DNA of 64,000 nucleotides from Verrucomicrobium spinosum DSM 4136 = JCM 18804 (GTDB lineage: Bacteria; Verrucomicrobiota; Verrucomicrobiia; Verrucomicrobiales; Verrucomicrobiaceae): assembly GCF_000172155.1 (NCBI RefSeq), contig NZ_ABIZ01000001.1, positions 4,187,105 through 4,251,104 on the forward strand, in the 5' to 3' direction. Position 1 is the first letter of the stretch. Each line of letters starts with the position of its first letter. Under the pieces are notes generated by a model. That model had not been told where the DNA came from. It saw only the letters and a program-made list of their open reading frames with translations, and did no database searches. Shown here piece after piece: positions 1 to 9,277 of the stretch. The position numbers and the translations under genes are program-made.

Positions 1-2316
1 GCTGAGCAGGCTGAGCGCTTCCTGACTGTTGCGATACGGCGCCTCAGAGCGCAGGTGTATGTCATACTGCTCCCCGCCTTCATTGTAGGTGGAGACATCC
101 GCCCCGCCCACCAGGAGGCGGAGGGTCGAGGAAAGATCCGCAATGTTCACGCCCAACTGACCCGCCTTGGCGCGGTCCACAGAGGCGACGATCTCCGGCT
201 TGCCGCTCACCAGGGTGGAGTCCACATCGCGAATGCCGGGGATGTTGGGGATCTCCTTGAGCGCATTCTCTGCGGCCTGGTTGATGCGATCCAGATCCGA
301 GCCTGCGATGATGAACTGCACCGTCGCGCTGGATTGCCCGGTGCTGAAGGGCGGCACCTGCAGCACCGTCATGCGCAGTTCCTTGGGATACTTGGGCACG
401 ATCTGCTGACGCACGCGGTCCATGATCTGTTCCTGCGAGTCGTTGCGCTTGGCAGGATCAATGAGCCGCACATAGATGCCCGCCTTGTTCGGCGTGCGCT
501 GGTCGTTGTCGCCAATCGTCAGCAGCGTGTACTCCACACCCGGAATGGTGCGGATGTCCCGCGCCACGCGCTCGGCGACCAGGTCGGTCGCCTCCAGCGT
601 GGTGCCTTCTGCGGTGCGCAGGTTCACCAGGAACTCCGCCTCCTCCGCCGGGGGCAGCAGGGCTTTTTGCACCTTCCCCATCATCGGGCCGACGGAATAC
701 AGCGCGCCGACGCAGGCCAGCACGACGATCCAGCGGTGCCGCATGGAAAGACGCAGCATCCACATGTACAGCCCCTCCAGCGGCGTGTAGAAGATGTTCA
801 CCAGGTAGGTCATGCCCCGCTCGATCCAGTTGGGCTTGGTGATCTTCAGCATGCGCGCGGACATGCTGGGTGCGAGGGTAAAACTCACCAGCAGGGACAC
901 GGCGATAGCGAAGGCCATGGTGAGGCCGAAGCTGCTGAGGAATTTGCCCACGATGCCGCTGAGGAAGGCCACGGGGATGAAGACCGCCAGCAGGGACAAG
1001 GTGGTGGCCATCACCGCCAGGCCGATCTCCTTCGTGCCATTGATCGCCGCGTCATGCGGGCTCTCGTTCTTCTCATGCAGGTGGCGGAAGATGTTCTCCA
1101 CCACGATGATGGCGTCATCGATCACGATGCCCACCGCCAGGGCCAGGGCCACGAGGCTGATCGAGTTCAAGGTCACATTCCCCACCCACATCACGCCGAA
1201 GCTGGCAATGATCGAGGTCGGGATGGCCAGCGCGGAGATGAGTGTAGCGCGGCCGTTTCCCAAGAAAAAAAGGACGATGAGCGCTGCGAAGATGGAGCCC
1301 AGCACCAAGTGCTCCTTCACCGCATGCGTGCTGGTGCGGATGATGAGCGAGTTGTCCCGCACGATCTCGATCTTGTACCCCTCTGGCAGCGTGGGACGGA
1401 TCTCCTCCAGACGTTCCTTCACCGCATCCACCACCGCGATGGTGTTCTCCCCCGACTGCTTGCGGATGGAAAGCGTCACGGTGGGCTGGCCATTGCGACG
1501 TGCGACCGTTTGCAGATCTTCTGCGCCGTCCTCCACACGCGCCACATCCGCCAGGCGCACCAGGCCGCCGTCCTTCTCCCGCACGACGATGCGCCCGATG
1601 TCATCCACGCTCTGGGCCTTGCCCAGCACACGCAGACCGGCCTCCACGCCGTTGCCCTTCACGTTGCCACTGGGGATCTGCACGTTCTGCTGGCGCAGGG
1701 CGCGCTCCACATCCACTGCGGCGAGGTCGAAGGCCTTCAGGCGCACGGGATCCATCCAGATGTTGATCTGGCGTTTCCTCGCACCCAGCAGGGTCACCTG
1801 CCCCACCCCGGCCACGCTCTCCAGTTGCCGGCGCACCACCTTGTCCGCCAGCTCGCTGATCTCACGCACGGGCTTCTCCGCCACCAGGGAGATGCTCATG
1901 ATGGGCTCCGCATCCGGGTCCAGCTTCTCCACAATGGGCGTGTCCACGTCCTCCGGCAGGTTGGGCAGGATGCGGTTCACACGGTCCCGCACCTCCTGTG
2001 CGGCCACGTCCACCTTCTTGTCCAGGTTAAAGGCCACCAGCACCTGGCTGATGCCCTCGGTCGAGACGGAGCGCAGCTCATCGATGCCGCTCACGGTGTT
2101 CACGGCCTCCTCGATCTTGTCCGTGATCTCGGTCTCGATCTCCTTGGGCGTCGCCCCGTCCAGGCGGGTCACGACGGACACGGTGGGAAAATCCACCTTG
2201 GGGAAGCGGTCCACGGGCAGGCGGGTGTAGCCCAGGGCTCCCACCACCACGAAGACGAGCACGAGCACGGTCGCGAAGACCGGGCGTTTCACTGAGATGG
2301 CGGCAAGCCACTGCAT
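1..2316 (-). CDS. RND efflux permease (HAE/AcrB type), partial at left edge
   Basis: Proton-driven inner-membrane efflux permease that works with the adaptor encoded just upstream and an outer-membrane channel. Reading the minus strand from the ATG at 2316, the frame stays open to position 1 (772 codons), so about three quarters of a roughly 1,030-residue protein is present and the C-terminal membrane half is missing. TM1 follows MQWLAAISVKRPVFATVLVL; the TM4 proton-relay acidic pair is visible in GIVIDDAIIVVENI near residue 400; a large periplasmic porter domain lies on each side. The start is 98 bases beyond the adaptor's stop, consistent with one operon under the TetR gene. The sequence branch looks like the MdtB/OqxB-like multidrug group rather than heavy-metal CusA, but the substrate cannot be read. 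Confidence 0.93.
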   Translation of the reverse strand, partial: MQWLAAISVKRPVFATVLVLVFVVVGALGYTRLPVDRFPKVDFPTVSVVTRLDGATPKEIETEITDKIEEAVNTVSGIDELRSVSTEGISQVLVAFNLDKKVDVAAQEVRDRVNRILPNLPEDVDTPIVEKLDPDAEPIMSISLVAEKPVREISELADKVVRRQLESVAGVGQVTLLGARKRQINIWMDPVRLKAFDLAAVDVERALRQQNVQIPSGNVKGNGVEAGLRVLGKAQSVDDIGRIVVREKDGGLVRLADVARVEDGAEDLQTVARRNGQPTVTLSIRKQSGENTIAVVDAVKERLEEIRPTLPEGYKIEIVRDNSLIIRTSTHAVKEHLVLGSIFAALIVLFFLGNGRATLISALAIPTSIIASFGVMWVGNVTLNSISLVALALAVGIVIDDAIIVVENIFRHLHEKNESPHDAAINGTKEIGLAVMATTLSLLAVFIPVAFLSGIVGKFLSSFGLTMAFAIAVSLLVSFTLAPSMSARMLKITKPNWIERGMTYLVNIFYTPLEGLYMWMLRLSMRHRWIVVLACVGALYSVGPMMGKVQKALLPPAEEAEFLVNLRTAEGTTLEATDLVAERVARDIRTIPGVEYTLLTIGDNDQRTPNKAGIYVRLIDPAKRNDSQEQIMDRVRQQIVPKYPKELRMTVLQVPPFSTGQSSATVQFIIAGSDLDRINQAAENALKEIPNIPGIRDVDSTLVSGKPEIVASVDRAKAGQLGVNIADLSSTLRLLVGGADVSTYNEGGEQYDIHLRSEAPYRNSQEALSLLS

Positions 2317-2414
2317 AATAAGAGTAGGTTCAGCGTTGGGGGGTTCGCGGAATCATCACCCGGTGCACCCGCAGGGCCCCGGTGAGCGCGATCTAGGAAA
2401 CCACAGAAATCACA

Positions 2415-3512
2415 TCAAAGCTGGGCGGTCAGCTTCACCTTCGCGCCATCCGCAGCGCCCGGTCCGGGGGAGACGATCACCATGTCCCCGGCCACCACAC
2501 CCTGGCGGATCTCCACACGATCCCCGCGGGTCTCGCCCACCTCCACCAGGCGCTCCACCACCTGGCCGTCCTTCACCACAAAGACGCGGCGCGTGGGCCC
2601 CTCCGTCTTCACGGCCGTGAGCGGCACCGTCAGCACCTTCTCCTCCGGGAGCAGCAGGCGGCCTTCGGCAAACATGCCCGGCTTGAGCTGCTGGTCCTCA
2701 TTGGCCACCTCGGCCTCGATGATCAAATCCCGCGCCGACTCCCGCACGGATGCCCCCACGTGCTTCACCACGCCGGTGAAGTTCCGGCCCGGTCTGGCAG
2801 GCACCATGAACTCCACCTTCTGCCCTTGCTGGATGCCGCCGACCGCAGTTTCAGGAATGTACAACTGCAGCCGCAGGGTCTGCGTGGCCACCAGGTTCAC
2901 CACCTGAGAGCTGGTGCTGACATATTCGCCCGCCTCAGTCAGGCGCTCCGCCACCGTGCCGTCGAAGGGCGCGCGGATCTGCGTGTCATCCAGCGCCTTC
3001 TGCGCCTGGTCCCGCCGTGCCACCGCCGCCGCCAGCCCGGCCTCTGCCGCAGCCACATCCACCTTGAAGCGCTGGTAGTCCGCATCAGAGATCGCCTTCG
3101 TCCTCGCCAGCGGTTCATTGCGGGCCAGTTCCCGGTTCTGCCACTCTGTCTTGAGCTTGGTCTCTGCCAGGGTGGCCTCTGCCTCCTGGAGGGAGAGCCG
3201 GGCACTGCGGTCATCCAGCTTGATGAGCACGCTGCCCTTCTTCACTGCCATGCCGCGCTCCACGGCAGCCTCCACCACCTTGCCTGCCGCATTGGAGGCC
3301 ACCAGGGCCTCGTGATCCCCTTTCAGCTCGCCCGTCACCCGGAGGAAGCGCGGCATTGCCTGGGGCTCGGCGGGCTGCACCGTCACTTCCAGCGGCGGCG
3401 CTTCTTCCACCGGCTTCACGGTGGAGCCCACGGGCGGCTCAGCGGCCTGGTGGGAGCATCCCACGAGCGCGAGCGCGAGCGCGGCCAGGCACAGATAAGG
3501 GAGAGGATTCAT
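2415..3512 (-). CDS. RND efflux periplasmic adaptor (membrane fusion protein) lipoprotein
   Basis: Periplasmic adaptor that joins the RND permease to an outer-membrane channel. The 365-residue product starts with a lipoprotein signal peptide ending in LVGC (Cys about residue 19), so it is probably anchored in the inner membrane. It then shows the usual order: barrel-sandwich half (GELKGDHEALVASNAAGKV), an alpha-helical hairpin around residues 100-170, the second lipoyl half (IRAPFDGTVAERLTEAGEYV) and beta-barrel/membrane-proximal domains to the end. Length is normal for the AcrA/MexA family. It lies 54 bases after the TetR gene and 98 bases before the permease on the same strand, so the three probably form one operon. 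No outer-membrane channel gene is seen on this side. Confidence 0.93.
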   Translation of the reverse strand: MNPLPYLCLAALALALVGCSHQAAEPPVGSTVKPVEEAPPLEVTVQPAEPQAMPRFLRVTGELKGDHEALVASNAAGKVVEAAVERGMAVKKGSVLIKLDDRSARLSLQEAEATLAETKLKTEWQNRELARNEPLARTKAISDADYQRFKVDVAAAEAGLAAAVARRDQAQKALDDTQIRAPFDGTVAERLTEAGEYVSTSSQVVNLVATQTLRLQLYIPETAVGGIQQGQKVEFMVPARPGRNFTGVVKHVGASVRESARDLIIEAEVANEDQQLKPGMFAEGRLLLPEEKVLTVPLTAVKTEGPTRRVFVVKDGQVVERLVEVGETRGDRVEIRQGVVAGDMVIVSPGPGAADGAKVKLTAQL

Positions 3513-3566
3513 GTTGGGGCTTTTTTTTGGTCTGGTCTTGGGGGGGGAAATGGGAAATAACCGGGT

Positions 3567-4190
3567 TCAGCCAACGCTCTGCGGGCTGGCGATCCCGGCG
3601 TGGAAGAGGTCCGCACACACCGCCACGTAGTCCTCGCCGGTGTAGCCCTCAGAGCAGTTGGCCGTGATCTTGAGCATGCCGCCCAGCAGCATGCTGGTGA
3701 AGGCCTCCACCGCGATGGTCAGGTCCACATCCGGCCGGACATGCCCGGCCGTGCGGGCGGCCTCCAGGTTCTGCACAAAGCGGGCGCGGATGGGGCGCAC
3801 GGTATCCAGGATGATCGTGCGGGCGTGCTCCGGGTGCCGGTGCGCCTCTCCCACCATCGTGCGGACGAAGGCCTCATCCTGCACCATCTTGTCATACAGG
3901 CCGGTGGCAAAGCGTCGCAGGTTCTCTTTCAGATTGCTCGTCCAGGCCTCCTGCTCGCCAATGTCCTGGCTCCCCATGGACTCGACGAAGTGCCGCATCG
4001 CCTCTGAGAGCAGCCCCTCCTTGTTCTGGAAGTGCCGGAACAGGGTCACCTCATTCACCCCCGCCTCCTCAGCGATCACGCGGGTCGTCGCCCGGGCCAG
4101 TCCGTCCCGGGCATACACCTTCAGCGCGGCCTCGATCAAGCGCTCGCGGGTGACAGAGGGTTCGTTCTTTTTAGAGGCCACAGTCTGCAT
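3567..4190 (-). CDS. TetR/AcrR-family transcriptional repressor
   Basis: A 207-residue regulator with a TetR_N helix-turn-helix at about residues 14-62 (RERLIEAALKVYARDGLARA, then VNEVTLFRHFQNKEGLL) and an all-helical C-terminal ligand and dimerisation domain. It is the first gene of the minus-strand cluster TetR, RND adaptor, RND permease, the classic layout for ligand-induced efflux. Its own promoter region carries two 18-bp near-palindromes (4190-4207 and 4213-4230); the first begins at the A of its ATG. This supports autorepression together with control of the efflux genes. The ATG at 4190 is preferred because the HTH begins at the normal distance. The ligand is unknown. Confidence 0.92.
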   Translation of the reverse strand: MQTVASKKNEPSVTRERLIEAALKVYARDGLARATTRVIAEEAGVNEVTLFRHFQNKEGLLSEAMRHFVESMGSQDIGEQEAWTSNLKENLRRFATGLYDKMVQDEAFVRTMVGEAHRHPEHARTIILDTVRPIRARFVQNLEAARTAGHVRPDVDLTIAVEAFTSMLLGGMLKITANCSEGYTGEDYVAVCADLFHAGIASPQSVG

Positions 4191-4207
4191 GCAAGTAGTT
4201 ACTTGCA
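4190..4207. promoter_or_regulatory. Probable TetR operator O1 (perfect palindrome)
   Basis: TGCAAGTA-GT-TACTTGCA: two perfect 8-base arms around a 2-base spacer. It overlaps the start codon of the TetR gene and lies downstream of the predicted -10 box, where a bound dimer pair would block transcription. Size and symmetry fit TetR-family operators. Confidence 0.8.
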
Positions 4208-4210
4208 GCG

Positions 4211-4239
4211 AGTGTAAGTGGTTGCTTGCACAATGTAAA
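4211..4239 (-). promoter_or_regulatory. Predicted sigma-70-type promoter of the TetR-RND operon
   Basis: On the minus strand a -35 TTTACA (complement of 4234-4239) is separated by 17 bases from a -10 TACACT (complement of 4211-4216). Transcription would start about 4203-4205, only about 14 bases before the ATG at 4190, giving a very short leader. The -10 box and spacer are covered by operator O2, and the start site by O1. Confidence 0.6.
4213..4230. promoter_or_regulatory. Probable TetR operator O2 (imperfect copy of O1)
   Basis: TGTAAGTG-GT-TGCTTGCA has the same length, spacer and outer bases as O1, with three arm changes. Centres of O1 and O2 are 23 bases apart, about two helical turns, so two repressor dimers could bind the same face of the DNA. 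Confidence 0.72.
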
Positions 4240-4599
4240 CTGCAAAAGTTTGTCTTCTTTGCCCGGCGTTGTTCGTCGATTCACGCCGCCTCCATTCGTC
4301 CACCGAGACGGTTTCCGTTCATCCTGCCGCGTGTGCCGATGTTCCCATTTTCCCGACCGCTTGTCCCATTTTCAGAGAGGCCACCCTGGCCCTCCCTATG
4401 GTGCACAGCCTCCGCTCCCGTTGCGCCATCCCGCCTGCCCCATCTGGGTGCATCGGACCCAAAAAATGATCCTGATCGAAAAATTCGCCGCACCCAGCTC
4501 CGAATCGCGGGCGTAGTGCCCATTGCGTCAAAGTATCGCCAGCCCTCCCAGGCTTCCTCAACCCCCCCGCCCCCTTCAGCGTCTGAATTCTACCGATCC
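4240..4599. other. Intergenic region between two divergent efflux operons, no gene seen
   Basis: Short open frames here lack family features, and the stretch is pyrimidine-rich on the plus strand. I see no further convincing operator copies; regulatory DNA or leader sequence for the gene at 4670 is the likeliest content. Confidence 0.5.
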
Positions 4600-4629
4600 T
4601 TGACAACCCGGGAAATCATCAGCATTACT
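4600..4629 (+). promoter_or_regulatory. Possible sigma-70-type promoter for the second RND operon
   Basis: A perfect -35 hexamer TTGACA at 4600-4605 is followed 17-18 bases later by a weak -10 candidate (CATTAC or ATTACT, 4623-4629), about 40 bases before the ATG at 4670. The -35 is convincing, the -10 is not. Confidence 0.42.
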
Positions 4630-4669
4630 GACGATCATCCAGGCAGACCTTCCGTCCCACTCATCTCTC

Positions 4670-5881
4670 ATGAAGTTAAGCCCCGCCCCTATTGCCTTTT
4701 CCACCCTCATCTGCCTGGGCCTCGCCTCGTGCCTGCCCAAGAAAGAGGCTGCTGGCCCCCCGCCTGCCATGCCGCCCACCGTGGTGAGCGTGGAGCACCC
4801 GGTCAAAAAGCAGATCACCGAGTGGGATGAGTTCACCGGTCGTCTGGATGCCTCCGCGTCTGTGAATCTCTACTCCCAGGTGACCGGCTATCTGAAGAGC
4901 GTCCACTTCCAAGACGGCAGCGAGGTGAAAAAGGGCGACCTGCTCTTCACCGTGGATCCCCGCCCCTTCAAGGCCACCCTGGACATGACGGTGGCCCAGC
5001 AGGTGCAGGCCCGCGTGAAGCTGGAGCTCACCCGGAACGAGTTCGACCGCGCTACGAAGCTCCTGGCCGCCAAGGCCATCTCTGCTGAAGACTACGACAC
5101 CCGCGCCAAAGCCGTGCGTGAGGCTGAAGCCGGGCTCCAGGTAGCGGATGCGACGGTGGAGAAAGCCAAGCTCGACGTCGAGTACACAGAGATCAAGGCC
5201 CCGGTGGACGGCCGCATTGGCCGTCGCCTCATGGACCCGGGCGGACTCGTCGTGGGCGGCCCGATGGGGGCCTCCCTCCTGGGCTCCATTGTGAGCCTGG
5301 ACCCCATGTACTGCTATATTGATGCGGATGAACTCACCGTGCTGCGCTACCAGCGGCTCAACCGCACCGGCGGCGGCGCGGCCAAGGAGGAAGACCGCAT
5401 CCAGTGCGAGATGGCCCTGGCCGATGATGTAGGCTTCCCGCACAAGGGGGTGATCGACTTCATGGACAACCGCCTGGACCCGAACACCGGCACCATCCAG
5501 GTGCGCATGCTCATCGCCAACCCCCGCCCAGAGCGCGGCCAGCGCGTGCTCCAGCCCGGCTACTTCGCCCGTGTGCGGGTACCTGGCAACGGCACCCAGG
5601 AAGCTCTGCTCGTCGATGACAAGGCCATCGGGGCGGATCTCGCGCAGAAGGTCGTCATGGTCGTGGATGACAACAATATCGTTACACCCCGCCCGGTGGA
5701 GGTCGGCCCCGTCATCGATGGCAAGCGCGTGATCCGCAAGGGGCTCACCGAGAAAGATCGCGTCATCTCCCACGGCTTCGTCGCCAAGATCCGCCCCGGC
5801 ATGCCGGTGGATCCCAAGACGCCGGAGGAGGCCGCCAAGCTCCAGGCCCAGGCCGCGCCTGCCGCTGCCGCTGGTCATTGA
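4670..5881 (+). CDS. RND efflux periplasmic adaptor lipoprotein
   Basis: AcrA/MexE-like membrane fusion protein of 403 residues, first gene of a complete tripartite efflux operon. The signal peptide ends in the lipobox LASC (Cys about residue 21), indicating lipid anchoring. Visible blocks are the barrel-sandwich half YSQVTGYLKSVHFQDGSEV followed by KKGDLLFTVDPRPF, a helical hairpin about residues 105-160, the second half EIKAPVDGRIGRRLMDPGGL, and a C-terminal barrel ending in an Ala-rich tail. It is close to the MexE/AcrA branch that pairs with AcrB-like permeases, matching its neighbour at 6023. A gap of 141 bases separates them. It is not an obvious recent duplicate of the adaptor at 2415. 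Confidence 0.94.
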   Translation: MKLSPAPIAFSTLICLGLASCLPKKEAAGPPPAMPPTVVSVEHPVKKQITEWDEFTGRLDASASVNLYSQVTGYLKSVHFQDGSEVKKGDLLFTVDPRPFKATLDMTVAQQVQARVKLELTRNEFDRATKLLAAKAISAEDYDTRAKAVREAEAGLQVADATVEKAKLDVEYTEIKAPVDGRIGRRLMDPGGLVVGGPMGASLLGSIVSLDPMYCYIDADELTVLRYQRLNRTGGGAAKEEDRIQCEMALADDVGFPHKGVIDFMDNRLDPNTGTIQVRMLIANPRPERGQRVLQPGYFARVRVPGNGTQEALLVDDKAIGADLAQKVVMVVDDNNIVTPRPVEVGPVIDGKRVIRKGLTEKDRVISHGFVAKIRPGMPVDPKTPEEAAKLQAQAAPAAAAGH

Positions 5882-6022
5882 TCCCGGGACCGCCCGCCCC
5901 CCTCGTTTCCTCGTTCTTCAGTCCTCAGTCCTGATTCCCGCCTTGGGGGGAGTTGACGCTCCCCCTTCCTCAACCTCCCGCATGCCCGGCGCGTTGCCCG
6001 GGTAGTTGTCTCACTCCCAGAC

Positions 6023-9000
6023 ATGAACTTTGCCAAATTCTTCATCGACCGGCCCATCTTCGCGGCCGTGCTCTCGATTCTGATCACCCTGGTGGGAGGC
6101 ATCTCCCTCTTCACCCTCCCCATTGAGCAGTACCCGGAGGTGGCCCCGCCCACCGTGGTGGTGACCGCCTCCTACCCCGGTGCGAACCCCCAGGTGGTGT
6201 CTGAGACGGTGGCCAACCCCATTGAGCAGGAGATCAACGGGGTGGAAAACATGCTCTACATGTCCTCCGCCTGCACGGCAGACGGCGTGTGTACCATCAC
6301 CGTGACCTTTAAGCTGGGCACAGACCTGGACATGGCCCAGGTGCAGGTGCAGAACCGCGTGTCCATCGCCACCGCGAAGCTGCCTGAGGAAGTGCGGCGT
6401 CTCGGCATCACGACCATCAAGCAGTCGCCCAACCTCGCCATGGTGGTGCACCTGCTCTCCCCCAATGACACCTATGACAGCCTGTACGTAGGAAACTACG
6501 CCTTCCTGAACGTGAAGGACCACCTGGCCCGTCTCCCCGGCGTAGGCTCCGTGCAGGTCTTCGGCGCGCGGGACTACGCCATGCGCATCTGGCTGGACCC
6601 GGACAAGATCTCCTCCCGCAGCATGACCCCCTCTGAGGTGGTCGCCGCCATCCGTGAGCAGAACGTGCAGGTGGCCGCCGGGGTGCTCGGGGCCCAGCCC
6701 GCCCCCGCTGGCACGCCGTACCAGCTCACCGTCACCACCCAGGGCCGCCTTACTGAGCCCTCCCAGTTTGAGAACATCATCGTCAAGCGCGGCGAGAACG
6801 GCCAGGTGACGCGGGTGAAAGACGTGGCCCGTGTGGAGCTGGCCGCCCGTGATTATAACCTCGACTCCTTTCTCAATGGCAAGCCAGCCGCCGCGCTCGT
6901 GCTCTTCCAGCTCCCCGGCTCCAATGCGCTGGAGACCCGCCAGGCCGTGGGTAAGAAGATGGACGAGCTCTCCTCCGCCTTCCCACCCGGGCTGAAGTAC
7001 GACATCGTGTATGACACCACCATCTTCACGCAGAAGTCCATCGACGCCGTGGTACACACCTTTATCGAGGCCCTCCTGCTCGTGGTGCTCGTGGTCATCG
7101 TCTTCCTGCAGAACTGGCGCGCTTCCTTGATCCCGCTGCTCGCCGTGCCGGTCTCCATCGTGGGCACCTTCCTGGTGATGAAACTGTTCGGCTTCTCGCT
7201 GAACAACCTCACGCTCTTCGGCCTCGTGCTCGCCATCGGCATCGTCGTGGATGACGCCATCGTGGTGGTGGAGAACGTGGAACGCAACATGGCCCTCGGC
7301 CTCTCCCCGCTCCAGGCCGCCCGACGCGCCATGGAGGAGGTGAGCGGCCCGGTCGTCGCCGTGGCCGTGGTGCTCACCGCCGTGTTCGTCCCCACCGCCT
7401 TCATGACCGGTCTGACCGGCCAGTTCTACAAGCAGTTCGCGTTGACGATCGCCGTCTCCACCATCATCTCCGCGTTCAACTCCCTCACGCTCTCCCCCGC
7501 CCTCAGCGCCATCCTGCTGAAGCCCCACCACGCGAAGCCGGACTTCTTCCAGCGCCTGCTGAACTTCTTCTTCGGCTGGTTCTTCAAGCTCTTCAACTGG
7601 ACCTTCGACAAGCTCACCGCCGCCTACTCCGGCGTGGTGAAAGGCACCTTGAGACTCGCTCTCGTCGCCCTGCTCCTCTACGGTGGCCTCCTCTACCTCA
7701 CGGTGGATCTCTTCAACAAGGTGCCCACCGGCTTCGTGCCGCCTGCAGACAAGGGCTTCATCATCGCCTTCGCCCAGCTTCCAGACGGTGCCTCGCTGGA
7801 GCGTACTCGTGAGGTCACGCTGCGCATGGGCAGGATCGCCCGCAGCATCCCCGGCGTGGTGAACAGCGTGGAGTTCCCCGGCTTCAACCCGCTGGTCGGG
7901 GGGAACATGCCCAACTCCGGCGTGGCCTTCATCGGTCTGGAGGACTTCGAGAAACGCAAGGGCGATCCGTCCAAGAGCCTCGAGTCCATCCTGGGCCAGA
8001 TGATGGGCCAGTTCGCCGGGATCGAGGAAGCACTCGCCCTTTGCTTCCCCTCCCCCTCCGTGGACGGCATCGGGATGGTCGGCGGCTTCAAGCTCCAGAT
8101 CAAAGACAACCTCGCCCAGGGCAAGGACGCGCTCGCCGGGGCCGCCTTCAACATGATGTTCAAGGCCGCTGAAGTCCCCGGTCTGGCCGGGGTCTTCACC
8201 ACCATCCGCCCGAATGTGCCCCAGGTGCACGTAGAGGTGGACCGTGTGAAGGCGAAGAGCATGGGCGTGCAGTTGAGCGATGTGTTCGACACCCTGCAGA
8301 TCTGCCTGGGCTCCCTGTACGTGAATGACTTCAACCGCTTCGGTCGCGTGTATCAGGTGACGGCGCAGGCGGATGCCAAGTTCCGTCTCGTGCCGTCAGA
8401 CATCACCCGGCTGAAAGTGCGCAATGACAAGGGCGGCATGGTCCCGCTCGGCACCCTGGTCAAGGTCTCAGAAGTCACCGGGCTGGATGTCGCCTCCCGC
8501 TTCAATACCGCCGCCAGTGCCGACCTCACCGGGAACGTCCTGCCAGGCACCTCTTCCGGGCAGGCCATCGCTGCGATTGAAAAGCTCGCCAAAGAGCAGC
8601 TCCCGCCGGGCTTCTCCATCGACTGGACGGAACTCACCCTGCAGGAGATCCTGGCTGGCAACGCCGCCGTGTACATCTTCCCGCTGTGCGTGATCTTCGT
8701 CTTCCTGGCACTGGCCGCCCAGTATGAAAGCTGGACCCTGCCACTGGCCATCATCCTCATCGTGCCCATGTGCATCCTCTCCGCGCTGCTGGGGATCACG
8801 TACCTGCCCTCCCTGTTTGCCATGTTGGGCCTGCCCCATCAGATGCTGGACAACAACATCTTCACCCAGATCGGGCTCGTGGTGTTGGTGGGCCTGGCGT
8901 CGAAAAACGCCATCCTCATCGTCGAGTTCGCCAAGCAGCTTGAGGATCAGGGCAAGCCGCTCTTTGAGGCCACGGTGGAGGCCGCCCGCCTCCGTCTGCG

Positions 9001-9253
9001 CCCCATCTTGATGACCAGCTTCGCCTTCATCCTCGGCGTGCTTCCGCTCGTGCTCTCACAGGGGGCCGGTGCAGAGATGCGCCGCACCCTGGGCACGGCC
9101 GTGTTTGCCGGCATGATCGGCGTCACCATCTTCGGCCTCATCCTCACCCCCGTCTTCTACCTCGTGATCCGGAAACTCACCGGCAGCAAGAAGAAGAAGG
9201 TGGTGGAGGCAGAACCTGCCCATCCGGTCAAGGAAGTTGTCGCCAGCCACTGA
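6023..9253 (+). CDS. RND multidrug efflux permease (HAE1, AcrB-like)
   Basis: Full-length (1,076 residues) inner-membrane trimeric proton/drug antiporter. TM1 follows MNFAKFFIDRPIFAAVLSIL, a hallmark of HAE1 pumps; the porter domain carries TIKQSPNLAMVVHLLSP; TM4 holds the proton-relay Asp pair in GIVVDDAIVVVENVERNMAL; the second half repeats the fold (FVPPADKGFIIAFAQLPDG) and ends with a basic cytoplasmic tail. Length fits AcrB (about 1,050). It follows its adaptor gene and precedes a small membrane protein and a NodT-type channel, so all parts of a pump are encoded together. The substrate is unknown; drugs, dyes, bile-like compounds or solvents are usual. Confidence 0.96.
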   Translation: MNFAKFFIDRPIFAAVLSILITLVGGISLFTLPIEQYPEVAPPTVVVTASYPGANPQVVSETVANPIEQEINGVENMLYMSSACTADGVCTITVTFKLGTDLDMAQVQVQNRVSIATAKLPEEVRRLGITTIKQSPNLAMVVHLLSPNDTYDSLYVGNYAFLNVKDHLARLPGVGSVQVFGARDYAMRIWLDPDKISSRSMTPSEVVAAIREQNVQVAAGVLGAQPAPAGTPYQLTVTTQGRLTEPSQFENIIVKRGENGQVTRVKDVARVELAARDYNLDSFLNGKPAAALVLFQLPGSNALETRQAVGKKMDELSSAFPPGLKYDIVYDTTIFTQKSIDAVVHTFIEALLLVVLVVIVFLQNWRASLIPLLAVPVSIVGTFLVMKLFGFSLNNLTLFGLVLAIGIVVDDAIVVVENVERNMALGLSPLQAARRAMEEVSGPVVAVAVVLTAVFVPTAFMTGLTGQFYKQFALTIAVSTIISAFNSLTLSPALSAILLKPHHAKPDFFQRLLNFFFGWFFKLFNWTFDKLTAAYSGVVKGTLRLALVALLLYGGLLYLTVDLFNKVPTGFVPPADKGFIIAFAQLPDGASLERTREVTLRMGRIARSIPGVVNSVEFPGFNPLVGGNMPNSGVAFIGLEDFEKRKGDPSKSLESILGQMMGQFAGIEEALALCFPSPSVDGIGMVGGFKLQIKDNLAQGKDALAGAAFNMMFKAAEVPGLAGVFTTIRPNVPQVHVEVDRVKAKSMGVQLSDVFDTLQICLGSLYVNDFNRFGRVYQVTAQADAKFRLVPSDITRLKVRNDKGGMVPLGTLVKVSEVTGLDVASRFNTAASADLTGNVLPGTSSGQAIAAIEKLAKEQLPPGFSIDWTELTLQEILAGNAAVYIFPLCVIFVFLALAAQYESWTLPLAIILIVPMCILSALLGITYLPSLFAMLGLPHQMLDNNIFTQIGLVVLVGLASKNAILIVEFAKQLEDQGKPLFEATVEAARLRLRPILMTSFAFILGVLPLVLSQGAGAEMRRTLGTAVFAGMIGVTIFGLILTPVFYLVIRKLTGSKKKKVVEAEPAHPVKEVVASH

Positions 9254-9277
9254 CGAATCTGCTTATGGTGTGCGTGC

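Noticed and set aside
55-2295. 746-codon open frame on the plus strand
   Set aside because: It is antisense to the RND permease, rich in His, Gln and Arg, and matches no family. GC-rich codon bias keeps such shadow frames open.
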